This document shows, piece after piece, positions 1-5,907 of a stretch of DNA of 6,144 nt. The notes beneath the pieces are model-generated. The model had not been told where the DNA came from, made no database searches, and was given only the letters and a program-made list of their open reading frames with translations. Source of the DNA: Ktedonobacter racemifer (GTDB lineage: Bacteria > Chloroflexota > DTOL01 > JACQYG01); contig DYIS01000109.1 in NCBI GenBank assembly GCA_020723545.1, positions 2,016 to 8,159 of the forward strand. The letters are read 5' to 3'. A program made the translations under genes and the position numbers. Position 1 is the stretch's first letter; the number at the start of each line of letters is the position of its first letter.

Positions 1-612
1 CAGCTCTATCGCCAATCCGCCGTGGCCTGGGCGCGCAGCCTGGTCACGGCACCCCTGGAGTGGGTGATCGTGAGCATCCAGACCACCGGGCTGAGACGCG
101 CCTCCGAGCTGATCGAGATCGCCATCATCACACCCGAGGAAGCGGTTCTGCTCGACACGCTGGTGCGGCCGGCCCATTGCATTCCGATCTACGCCACCCG
201 TATCAACGGGATCACGGACCGGATGGTGTATGACGCGCCGCCGTTCAGCCAGATTGCTCGCCAGGTGAGCGAACTGCTATTTGGCAAGTTGATCGTGGCC
301 TATGCGGTCAATTACACCCGGGCGATGATCAACCGCTCGCTGGCTGCGGCCAGGCAGCCGGCGCTCACCCGGGTCGATTGGCAGGCAGCGATCACCTGGT
401 ACGCCCGCTATTGCGGAGATGGGAGCATGAGGTTTGGCGAGGCTAACTGGCGGCCGCTTCCAGGCAACGTGAACCGCGCGCTGGATGACTCATTCGCCAT
501 CCTGCGTCTGGTCCAGGGCATGGCAGCCGAGACCGCGCCGGTGGGACAGCGCTCGAGCAGCCGCGAATATCTCAACCAGGCAATTCCACCTCATCAGGAG
601 CAACACTCATGA
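1..612 (+). CDS. DnaQ-fold exonuclease-like protein with degenerate catalytic site (5' end may lie outside window)
   Basis: The translation follows the layout of the DEDDh 3'-5' exonuclease family (DnaQ/epsilon-like). Numbering from the GTG at 22, motif I is VSIQTTGL (residues 17-24), the INGIT segment (61-65) matches the usual IHGIT, motif II is VAYAVNYT (92-99), and motif III is NRALDDS (151-157). In active enzymes these read DxETTGL, HNAxFD and HRALxDA. Here S18 replaces the first Asp, Q20 the Glu, T99 the motif II Asp and N151 the His; only D156 remains. The fold therefore seems preserved but metal-dependent nuclease activity is unlikely. The frame is open to base 1 and no ribosome binding site precedes the GTG at 22, so the true start is probably upstream. 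The stop overlaps the ATG of the ParA gene (ATGA, 609-612), implying translational coupling. A structural or DNA-end-binding role in partition is inference only. Confidence 0.75.
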   Translation, partial: QLYRQSAVAWARSLVTAPLEWVIVSIQTTGLRRASELIEIAIITPEEAVLLDTLVRPAHCIPIYATRINGITDRMVYDAPPFSQIARQVSELLFGKLIVAYAVNYTRAMINRSLAAARQPALTRVDWQAAITWYARYCGDGSMRFGEANWRPLPGNVNRALDDSFAILRLVQGMAAETAPVGQRSSSREYLNQAIPPHQEQHS

Positions 613-1421
613 CCCATTTCATTGCCATTTGCAACCAGAAAGGTGGGGTGGGCAAAACCACCACCGCCATCAACCTGGCGGGTTTCTTCGCCCAGGATGG
701 AAAGCGGGTACTGGTGCTCGACCTCGACGCCCAGGGCCACGTGGCCCCCGGCTTCGGCCTGCAGAAGGGCAACGGCCTGTACCGCCTGATGGTGGGCGAA
801 GAACCGCTCATCAACGTTGCCATACCAGCCCGCGAGCGCCTGTGGGTGGTCACCAATGACCACACCTGCGAGCTGGTGAAAGAGCACGTCAAGCAAGCCA
901 ACTTCCGCGAATACCTGCTGTCCAACCTGCTCGAGGAAGCCGCCGATCACTTCGACCTGATCTTGCTGGATACCCCGCCGTCCACGGATGTGCTCCATAT
1001 CCTGGCCCTGGTCGCGGCGAACTTCGCCATCATCCCGGCCAACCTGGACTACCTGGCATTGGATGGGGTCAACTATGTTTTGAAGACCCTGCGCAGCCTG
1101 GGCCGCTACCCGGGTGTGACCGCCCCGGCTCTGATCGGCGTGCTGCCCACGTTGTATGACCGGGTGACACGCGAGACGATCGCCAACGCGACGCTGCTTC
1201 AGCAAGCCGTCGGCGCTGAACGGGTGCTGCCGCCCATCCCGCGTGACACCAAAGTCCGCGAAGCCTCGTCGCACGGGCAGACTTTGTGGGAGTATGCGCC
1301 CGCCTGCCCGGCGGCGGTCGGCTTCCCCAACGGCTCGCGGCAGAAGAACAGCCGCAACCTGGTGGGCGGCTACCTGCACCTGGCCGAGATCGCCGCCGGG
1401 CTATTGAACACCGTGAAATGA
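609..1421 (+). CDS. parA: ParA/Soj-family partition ATPase
   Basis: This 270-residue protein is a deviant Walker-type P-loop ATPase of the ParA/MinD superfamily. The deviant Walker A motif KGGVGKTT spans residues 11-18 with the signature lysine K11 and the P-loop lysine K16. The Walker A' segment LDLDAQG lies at 37-43 and the Walker B strand LILLDTPPS at 117-125. It lacks the N-terminal helix-turn-helix extension of P1/F ParA, so it resembles the short ParA/Soj group that drives DNA segregation through ATP-dependent nucleoid binding. The ATG at 609 is preceded by AGGAG (596-600) with an 8-base spacer and overlaps the preceding stop codon. It is followed at once by a ribbon-helix-helix gene and a repeat array, the normal partners of a ParA: a centromere-binding protein and its site. 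Assignment to the family is secure; that it partitions a plasmid or integrated element is inferred from context. Confidence 0.93.
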   Translation: MTHFIAICNQKGGVGKTTTAINLAGFFAQDGKRVLVLDLDAQGHVAPGFGLQKGNGLYRLMVGEEPLINVAIPARERLWVVTNDHTCELVKEHVKQANFREYLLSNLLEEAADHFDLILLDTPPSTDVLHILALVAANFAIIPANLDYLALDGVNYVLKTLRSLGRYPGVTAPALIGVLPTLYDRVTRETIANATLLQQAVGAERVLPPIPRDTKVREASSHGQTLWEYAPACPAAVGFPNGSRQKNSRNLVGGYLHLAEIAAGLLNTVK

Positions 1422-1431
1422 GGAGGCTCCT

Positions 1432-1869
1432 ATGACCGTTGCCAAAACGCCACGTCAATCCCCCTTCGACGCCGACCCGGCCGTCGAGGCTGCGCTGGGA
1501 GACAGCGATGATGTCTACACCCGCATCGCCCGGGTGCGCAAGATGACCCCTGCCCAGCGCCGCAAAGCGCAGCGTGACCAGGCGCGCAACCGGGTCATGC
1601 TCGACCTGCCCGCGACGCTCGAAACGGTGCTGGACGCGATGGCTGGCGATCTGTCAGTCCCCAAGAGCCAGGCGGCGGCCTTCCTGATGATCCTGGGTCT
1701 TCACAGCGTGGCCCAGGGGACGGTGAACCCCAGGGACTGCCGCCGGCCCAGCCGGAGCATGCGCTACGACTACGCCCTAAACCTGCCCACCATCCCGGCG
1801 GCCTTCAGACAGCAGGCCGAGCAGTGGCTGCGCGAATTGGCGAAAAAGGTGGGCGGCGGTGTCCCCTAA
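1432..1869 (+). CDS. ribbon-helix-helix protein, probable centromere-binding partner (ParB-like) of ParA
   Basis: The 145-residue product has a charged, probably flexible N-terminal part (1-50, rich in Arg, Lys and Asp). It then has a segment with the pattern of a ribbon-helix-helix domain: beta strand NRVMLDLP (53-60), helix A ATLETVLDAMAGDL (61-74), turn SVPKS (75-79), helix B QAAAFLMILGLHS (80-92). A further helical tail (about 120-140) follows. Such dimeric domains bind short repeated DNA boxes and often serve as the centromere-binding protein next to short ParA ATPases; a basic N-terminal tail commonly stimulates the ATPase. The start at 1432 is fixed by AGGAGG (1421-1426) five bases upstream, which begins on the last base of the parA stop codon. 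The 3' end encodes the first box of the downstream GGTGTC array. Sequence identity to a named family was not recognised, so ParB-like function rests on fold pattern and position. Confidence 0.78.
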   Translation: MTVAKTPRQSPFDADPAVEAALGDSDDVYTRIARVRKMTPAQRRKAQRDQARNRVMLDLPATLETVLDAMAGDLSVPKSQAAAFLMILGLHSVAQGTVNPRDCRRPSRSMRYDYALNLPTIPAAFRQQAEQWLRELAKKVGGGVP

Positions 1870-1938
1870 CGGTGTCGCTCAACGGCAGCGCCAGCGACAC
1901 CCCTGGCGGTGTCTCAAACCGACACCCTTAGCGGTGTC
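1858..1938 (+). repeat. phased GGTGTC box array, candidate parS centromere
   Basis: Six perfect hexamers GGTGTC occur at 1858 (+), 1871 (+), 1896 (-), 1908 (+), 1921 (-) and 1933 (+). A degenerate copy, GGCAGCGC at 1884, fits the gap, giving steps of 13, 13, 12, 12, 13 and 12 bases. Three of the four perfect plus-strand copies are preceded by GC, and several copies are followed by GCT. Neighbouring inverted copies form perfect inverted repeats: 1871-1879 with 1893-1901 (9 bp), 1896-1901 with 1908-1913 (6 bp), and 1920-1926 with 1933-1939 (7 bp). The array begins inside the last codons of the ribbon-helix-helix gene. Regular boxes in mixed orientation beside a ParA/ribbon-helix-helix pair are what a centromere or an auto-repression operator looks like. 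The boxes and phasing are seen directly; the function is inferred. Confidence 0.72.
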
Positions 1939-1939
1939 G

Positions 1940-2141
1940 CTTGACCCGTCAGGAAAGCCTGTGAGCGGTTGCGCGCACCGGGCCGCTGTCCCAAACCATG
2001 CGATCCGCCAGGCGCCGTCTGGATGGCTGGATGTCGAAAAGCGGCTACCCGTTTTCTCCTGCTGTTACCCAATCCTGGTCAGCGCGTGCAATATTCGCGT
2101 GCATAACCCCGAGAGTCTTTTCTAGGGAATAACGCCTGATT
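1940..2141. promoter_or_regulatory. intergenic region between partition module and next operon, with 8-bp direct repeat
   Basis: No convincing gene lies here. It is the natural place for the promoter of the replication-relaxation-like gene. The notable element is a perfect direct repeat CGCGTGCA at 2083-2090 and 2096-2103, separated by ATATT, which gives the same 13-base step as part of the upstream GGTGTC array. It sits about 40-60 bases before the ATG at 2142 and could be an operator. I found no good -35/-10 pair. The ribosome binding site of the following gene is weak (AGGGA at 2124-2128, 13 bases before the ATG). Confidence 0.35.
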
Positions 2142-3605
2142 ATGAATACCTCATCACCCCCCAAGAACTCAGCGAATGCCACCCAGGTCCAACTGATACA
2201 CCAGGCGCTGGCTCTGACCTTGCCCAATACACCCTGGCAGTCGGCGCTCGAGTTGTTTCTCGTCACCGGCGTTGCCGACACACGGCAAATCCACCAGGCA
2301 ACTGGATTGAGCCGCGGCCAGCTCGAGCGGGTGCTCGACCGGCTGGAAGCAGCCGGCGCCGGCCTGCCGCCGATCCTGTCCCCCGTTAGCGTCAACGCGC
2401 CGCGCCCCGGGCAGCCTGGCAAACCGCCCAAAGTCTACCGGCTCGGCGAGAGCGGCGCGGCGCTGCTGCGCTCGCTCGGCCACACCGAGGCAACTCCCTG
2501 CGGCCTGGCCGAGCCGCGCGCCATCGCCCACGCTCTGGCTATGCTCGATGTTCACCAGTGCGGCGTCCACTCCGGCCAGGCTATCCTCACCGACTGCACC
2601 TTGTCCTACGGCAGCGGCCAGACCCTGCGCCCCGACCACCATGTGCGGCTGGCAGACGGCCGCCTCCTGTTCTATGAAGTCGAGCAAAGCGCCACCCCGC
2701 ACTCGCTGCGCCGCATTCGAGATGCGCTCGAGCGCCGCAGGGCGTTCTTCGGCTCTCCGCAGGCGGCAGAGGTGCTCCCCCAGGTTCGGCTGATTTTTGG
2801 CCTGGGGCGCAGCGCCCGCCTGCGGCGTACCCTCGACATCTGGCGGCAGGCGCTGCGCCAGCTCGAAGCGGAGGCCAGTGAGTCGCTCCCCTTCCGGCTG
2901 CTGGCGCTCCCGCTGGGCGAGTTTCTCGAACAGCCGGAGTGGGACGCTGATCCTTCGGGGCGCTGGGATGACCTGGGAGCGGCGGTTGACCCGCAAGGAG
3001 AGACCGCCCTCGAACCGGCTGGGAGTGCTGCTCCCGTGTTCGACCTCGCCCCGCAGCACCGTCCGCTGGTCGAATCGCTTCAGCGGGCGCAATCGGCGCT
3101 TGGCGAGCGGCTGCCCCCCGATGTTCCCCGGCCCGACATGCAACTGTGGGCCAATGCCGTCGCCATCTTCGAAGCCAGCCACGATGAGTCCGATCCGCTC
3201 GCCGGACTGCTGCCGCCCACCGCTTCGGTGACGCTGCTCGGGCAGTATCTGGCGTCACGGCCCGGGTTGATCGAAATCCTGCGGCAGGCGATGCACCCGC
3301 CGCGCGCCCGGCTGGTGTGGAACACCCTCGCCATCCTGCACGCCATGCAGCGGGTGATTGACGCCTTCCTGGCCAATCACGGCTGGAGCAACGCCGGCCC
3401 GCTGCGCGCCGTCGCAGCCATCTCGACCGGCTGGGAGAGCGGCATGACCGGGCCGTATGGCGTGCAGGTGAGCCTGAGCTTCTCGATCCTGACGCGCGAG
3501 CTGGCCCCGCAGTCAATGCGTCTGCGCCGCGCTCTGGCCTGGGTGCTGTGGGCGCTCTTCGCCCACGCCGAGCCGCTGGGATTGGGCAGACCAGAGTTTT
3601 GGTAA
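2142..3605 (+). CDS. replication-relaxation-like protein (winged helix plus PD...ExE segment)
   Basis: The 487-residue protein has an N-terminal winged-helix-like region (about 32-112), with ADTRQIHQATGLSRGQLERV typical of helix-turn-helix and a wing ending in KVYRLGESGAALL. A second domain (about 125-245) contains RPDHHVRL (163-170), then LLFYEVEQS (175-183) and an arginine-rich helix. This order resembles the replication-relaxation (Replic_Relax) family found on plasmids and integrative elements, which has a restriction-endonuclease-like PD...E.D core and is implicated in replication or conjugative DNA processing. Candidate core residues are D165, E179 and E181. The C-terminal part (about 300-487) is mainly helical with hydrophobic stretches and was not recognised. 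The start is the first ATG in frame, though its ribosome binding site (AGGGA, 2124-2128) is distant. The stop lies 12 bases before the recombinase start, so the two are probably cotranscribed. The family call is moderate, since the similarity is judged from motifs only. Confidence 0.6.
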   Translation: MNTSSPPKNSANATQVQLIHQALALTLPNTPWQSALELFLVTGVADTRQIHQATGLSRGQLERVLDRLEAAGAGLPPILSPVSVNAPRPGQPGKPPKVYRLGESGAALLRSLGHTEATPCGLAEPRAIAHALAMLDVHQCGVHSGQAILTDCTLSYGSGQTLRPDHHVRLADGRLLFYEVEQSATPHSLRRIRDALERRRAFFGSPQAAEVLPQVRLIFGLGRSARLRRTLDIWRQALRQLEAEASESLPFRLLALPLGEFLEQPEWDADPSGRWDDLGAAVDPQGETALEPAGSAAPVFDLAPQHRPLVESLQRAQSALGERLPPDVPRPDMQLWANAVAIFEASHDESDPLAGLLPPTASVTLLGQYLASRPGLIEILRQAMHPPRARLVWNTLAILHAMQRVIDAFLANHGWSNAGPLRAVAAISTGWESGMTGPYGVQVSLSFSILTRELAPQSMRLRRALAWVLWALFAHAEPLGLGRPEFW

Positions 3606-3617
3606 ACGGAGGAAACA

Positions 3618-4526
3618 ATGATAAAGTCATTTGATGAATTTGCCAACTATTTGTTAGAACAAGATCGTTCTAAATTGACAATCAAGGGTTACGTTGCAGA
3701 TATGCAGCATTTTGAAAAATGGTTCGAGCGAACTTCAGGTGAAAATCTCTCGCTAGAAAAATTGACATCCGAACGTATACGGCAATACCGGCAGGAATTG
3801 CTGGATGCCGCCGCCAAACCGCAAACGATCAATCGTAAGCTCGCAGCATTGGCAGCTTATGGACATTGGGCCGCGACCAGCGGGCGGGTGGCAAGCAATC
3901 CTACTTTGAACATCCGTTGTGTGGACAATGTCCCTCTGGCTCCCAAATGGTTAGATAAGCGTCAGCGGGCTGCGTTGATGCGTGCGGTGGATCACGATCT
4001 TCGTATTGCACGCCAGCGATTTCCACGATTGTGGGTGCTGCGGTTACGGGATGCGGCGGTAGTATTGTTGTTGCTTAATACCGGTTTACGCGTGGGTGAG
4101 TTATGCGCGTTGGATGTAGGTGATATTCATATCAGTGACCGCAAAGGCAGTGTGACGGTGCGCGTCGGTAAGGGGCAGAAACGAAGAAGCATTCCTCTCA
4201 ATAGCCCTTCTCGGAAAATCCTGCGGGAATGGTTAGAAGTACGCCCCGAAGAGGCTGGTAATGCGCTTTTTATCGGACAGAGGAACGAACGTATCCAGAC
4301 ACGCTCAATACAAAGGGCGGTGACGCGTTATGCGATCGAAGCCGGCTTGGAAAATGTGACACCACACATCCTGCGTCACAGCTTTAGTAAGGCGCTGGTA
4401 GATGCGGGAGTGACATTAGAGAAAGTCGCCGCCTTACTCGGTCATAGCAATCTGAATACCACACGAATTTATACGACCCCTGGAGAAAAGGATCTTGAGG
4501 ATGCAGTAGGGATGTTGGATGGATGA
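3618..4526 (+). CDS. tyrosine recombinase/integrase (XerC/D-like)
   Basis: At 302 residues this has the standard length of a Xer-type tyrosine recombinase. The N-terminal core-binding domain spans about 1-95 (TIKGYVADMQHFEKWF, then INRKLAALAAYGHWA) and the catalytic domain about 108-300. All catalytic residues are visible: R158 in NTGLRVGELCALD, K185 in VRVGKGQKRRSIPL, H250 and R253 in HILRHSF, H276 in LLGHSN and nucleophile Y285 in TTRIYTT. It should be an active DNA strand-exchange enzyme, acting in element integration/excision or resolution of multimers; the sequence does not separate these. GGAGG (3608-3612) five bases before the ATG fixes the start. It lies 12 bases after the replication-relaxation-like gene and overlaps the next gene by 8 bases. 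The first part is much AT-richer than the gene before it (21 of 60 bases are G or C at 3661-3720), suggesting separate ancestry. Confidence 0.95.
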   Translation: MIKSFDEFANYLLEQDRSKLTIKGYVADMQHFEKWFERTSGENLSLEKLTSERIRQYRQELLDAAAKPQTINRKLAALAAYGHWAATSGRVASNPTLNIRCVDNVPLAPKWLDKRQRAALMRAVDHDLRIARQRFPRLWVLRLRDAAVVLLLLNTGLRVGELCALDVGDIHISDRKGSVTVRVGKGQKRRSIPLNSPSRKILREWLEVRPEEAGNALFIGQRNERIQTRSIQRAVTRYAIEAGLENVTPHILRHSFSKALVDAGVTLEKVAALLGHSNLNTTRIYTTPGEKDLEDAVGMLDG

Positions 4527-5157
4527 ACAATCTCGGTTGATCCCGTATGTGAGGCGCAAACTTCTGATCATTACAGGAAAATGGCTCAAGAGAACTTTCC
4601 TGTTCAGGCGGCATCTCCAGCCTCGCCATTTCCGTCCTCGCCCGATTCCTCGCTTGTCGCCTCGCTACTTCAAGCCGCCGGACGACTTGTTTTGGGAGGA
4701 AAAGCTGCCGCCGCCCGAGTCGCTTCCGCCCCAGATGCAGCCGTGGCCGGTTCCACCGAAAAACGATCCCGGGAAGCCGCGAGCCTGGCTGGGGCAGTAT
4801 CCCTTGCTCGCGCTGGCGATTTTCTGGATGGCGCTGCCCCACGAGGTTCTGCACTATATTGCAGCTCGTGTGCTTGGCATCGAAGCCTATGTCGGGCCAG
4901 GCTGCATCTGGCTTTATCGGGTGAAGCTGCGCTGGAAGAATCTTGTGATCACTCTTGCGCCGGCATTCGTGGGTCTGGTAGGTTTGGTGGGATTAATTGT
5001 GGGCTACTTCTGCTTCCGGGTGTGGATGACACGCTGGCATGTGTCCTGGCTGCTGGCGATGGCGACTGCGCTCTCATGGATTGCCAGTTGTGGGCTGGAC
5101 CTGGCGGACGCCTGGCGGGTTATCAGGTGGTATCGGAGGCAGCACAACAATGGGTGA
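4519..5157 (+). CDS. predicted membrane zinc metalloprotease with HExxH motif (M50/DUF3267-like)
   Basis: The 212-residue product starts with a basic, proline-rich, probably cytosolic region (1-90). Three hydrophobic stretches follow: about 92-107, 141-168 and 174-190. At the end of the first comes the zincin motif HEVLH (108-112) in PHEVLHYIAARVLGIEA, the second carries LAPAF (146-150), and the third ends in SCGLDLADAW, where D184 is a candidate third metal ligand. HExxH in a membrane segment, a mid-protein small-residue/proline motif and a late conserved Asp is the arrangement of membrane-embedded zinc peptidases such as site-2-protease-like M50 and the putative zincin family DUF3267. Intramembrane cleavage of a regulator is possible, but no substrate is visible here. 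The ATG overlaps the recombinase stop by 8 bases and follows AGGGA (4508-4512) with a 6-base spacer, so it is likely cotranslated with the recombinase. This frame was preferred to the overlapping +3 frame (4581-5264) because only it shows coherent motifs and membrane segments. Confidence 0.7.
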   Translation: MDEQSRLIPYVRRKLLIITGKWLKRTFLFRRHLQPRHFRPRPIPRLSPRYFKPPDDLFWEEKLPPPESLPPQMQPWPVPPKNDPGKPRAWLGQYPLLALAIFWMALPHEVLHYIAARVLGIEAYVGPGCIWLYRVKLRWKNLVITLAPAFVGLVGLVGLIVGYFCFRVWMTRWHVSWLLAMATALSWIASCGLDLADAWRVIRWYRRQHNNG

Positions 5158-5245
5158 TCTTTACGGCAATACTCGCCACGATACAAGCGTTATGCTATCT
5201 TTCTGGTAATGACAGCAAGAATGTGTGTTGTCGGATTGCTCAAAT

Positions 5246-5250
5246 GGAGA
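5246..5250 (+). promoter_or_regulatory. Shine-Dalgarno site deciding start at 5257
   Basis: GGAGA with a 6-base spacer to ATG 5257-5259. The in-frame ATG at 5209 has no comparable site, so this element favours the shorter 69-residue product. Confidence 0.5.
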
Positions 5251-5256
5251 CCGACG

Positions 5257-5466
5257 ATGAATAAACCCACTTACGACCAATGGCAGGCTATCGAGTCCGC
5301 GCTCGAGAGAGCCATCTCTCTGCGGGAGAGCAGCGAGGGCGGGGGACATGCCCTGCTCATCCAGTTGCTTCGGGAATTGGGGTATACGCCGATGTCCAGC
5401 CAGGAGGCGGAGAGGGTTGCTCAACGGGTGATTGATGCCGGGTACAAGCGACCTGTTCGAGTGTAG
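5257..5466 (+). CDS. small hypothetical protein, 69 residues
   Basis: I do not recognise this protein. It is soluble and mostly helical by pattern, with two helices (about 6-21, 29-39) separated by a Ser-Glu-Gly-Gly-Gly turn, then a Ser-Ser-Gln-Glu-Ala-Glu helix (46-60) and a basic tail ending in KRPVRV. The frame could begin at 5209, but the ATG at 5257 is preferred because GGAGA (5246-5250) lies six bases upstream and the extra residues would be hydrophobic and unlike the rest. It follows the membrane protease gene after a 99-base gap with no obvious promoter, and ends 5 bases before the 3' end of the opposite-strand helix-turn-helix gene. Coding status is supported by the ribosome binding site and helix periodicity only. 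Confidence 0.55.
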   Translation: MNKPTYDQWQAIESALERAISLRESSEGGGHALLIQLLRELGYTPMSSQEAERVAQRVIDAGYKRPVRV

Positions 5467-5471
5467 TTTCT

Positions 5472-5771
5472 CTATGAATTTTCGCCCTCTATAGACTGGC
5501 GATAATCTGCTACCGCATGGCGGGTGGTCAGCCAAACACGCCCGCGTTTGATGGCTTCCAGCCGGCCTTTACGCGCCAGCAGGCTGAGATATTCCTGGCT
5601 GTATGGCGTGCCTTCAACAGCCTGCGCCAGGCTGATCCAGATTTGCTCTGGCGCAGGCGCTTCAACCTGCGGTGTGCAAGCTTCCAGGTAGAGTGTCAAA
5701 CTGCGTTCAACGGCTTTCCCCACAAAATTGGCCAAAGGTTCCAGGCGGCCTGAATCTGCCTGCATCTCCAA
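5472..5771 (-). CDS. excisionase/MerR-like helix-turn-helix DNA-binding protein, possible 5' frameshift
   Basis: The C-terminal half is a single winged helix-turn-helix of the excisionase/MerR-like (HTH_17) type: WISLAQAVEGTPYSQEYLSL (45-64, counting from the TTG at 5771), then LARKGRLEAIKRGRVWLTTR and HAVADYRQS. The pattern is a two-helix reader, a wing with GR-W, and a trailing helix. Such small proteins serve as recombination directionality factors or local regulators. The start is uncertain. The TTG at 5771 has no ribosome binding site, and the ATG at 5765 has GGAG touching it with no spacer. By contrast a good AGGAG precedes a GTG at 5820 in another frame; one fewer base in the AAAA run at 5795-5798 would fuse that start to this frame and give about 115 residues beginning MTKRTIPLSES. 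It lies downstream of the restriction-modification gene on the same strand and converges with the small + gene. Confidence 0.72.
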   Translation of the reverse strand: MEMQADSGRLEPLANFVGKAVERSLTLYLEACTPQVEAPAPEQIWISLAQAVEGTPYSQEYLSLLARKGRLEAIKRGRVWLTTRHAVADYRQSIEGENS

Positions 5772-5907
5772 TGAGCAGGGAGAAGGCGACTCTGAAAAGC
5801 GGAATGGTCCTCTTGGTCACATCAAACTCCTAACGGGGATAGAGTGACTATGTCTGAGTTCATGCAGCGGACATCGGTCGCCTCCTTTGTCAGAGCTGGT
5901 TGTTGAT
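5772..5907 (-). other. gap holding candidate leader of the helix-turn-helix gene
   Basis: On the minus strand a perfect AAGGAGG (5887-5881) stands six bases before ATG 5874, yet that frame encodes only Met-Ser-Ala-Ala before TGA (5862-5860). A second ATG (5863-5861) overlaps that stop as ATGA and encodes 13 residues (MNSDIVTLSPLGV), whose TGA (5824-5822) overlaps the next ATG at 5822-5820. This is either a leader made of coupled mini-frames or the remains of a decayed gene. No convincing promoter or terminator was seen. Confidence 0.3.
5827..5831 (-). promoter_or_regulatory. Shine-Dalgarno site for out-of-frame GTG start at 5820
   Basis: Read on the minus strand, AGGAG is followed by TTTGAT and then GTG (5820-5818). 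The GTG opens a frame reading VTKRTIPLFRV that differs by one base from the frame of the helix-turn-helix protein. An ATG overlapping it at 5822-5820 is in the helix-turn-helix frame but is followed immediately by TGA. This makes a frameshifted or decayed 5' end plausible. Confidence 0.45.

Noticed and set aside
594..1379. Long minus-strand frame opposite parA
   Set aside because: It is the antisense shadow of a clear ParA ATPase in high-GC DNA and shows no motifs of its own.
1871..1901. Intrinsic terminator formed by the 9-bp inverted repeat
   Set aside because: No run of T follows the stem, and the inverted repeat is explained by the box array.
1858..1938. CRISPR-like array
   Set aside because: The repeats are only 6-9 bases with 12-13 base steps and mixed orientation, far too short for CRISPR repeats and spacers, and no cas gene is present.
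2065..2095. Promoter with TTACCC and an extended TGC-AATATT
   Set aside because: The -35 match is poor and the spacer is about 19 bases; it cannot be told from chance.
1859..2125. An 88-codon open frame on + covering the repeat array and intergenic region
   Set aside because: It begins inside the ribbon-helix-helix gene without a ribosome binding site, its low-complexity start is translated repeat DNA, and no domain pattern is present.
2169..3630. Several long minus-strand and shifted frames opposite the replication-relaxation-like gene
   Set aside because: High GC content keeps all frames open; the products are low-complexity, Arg/Ala/Pro-rich and lack domain structure.
4581..5264. A 227-codon frame overlapping the membrane protease gene
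   Set aside because: Its product is Ala/Ser-rich without motifs, whereas the frame from 4519 shows HExxH, membrane segments and a proper ribosome binding site.
5482..5502. Terminator between the converging genes (TCGCC/GGCGA)
   Set aside because: The stem is only five pairs with an 11-base loop, and it is not followed by a T run on either strand.
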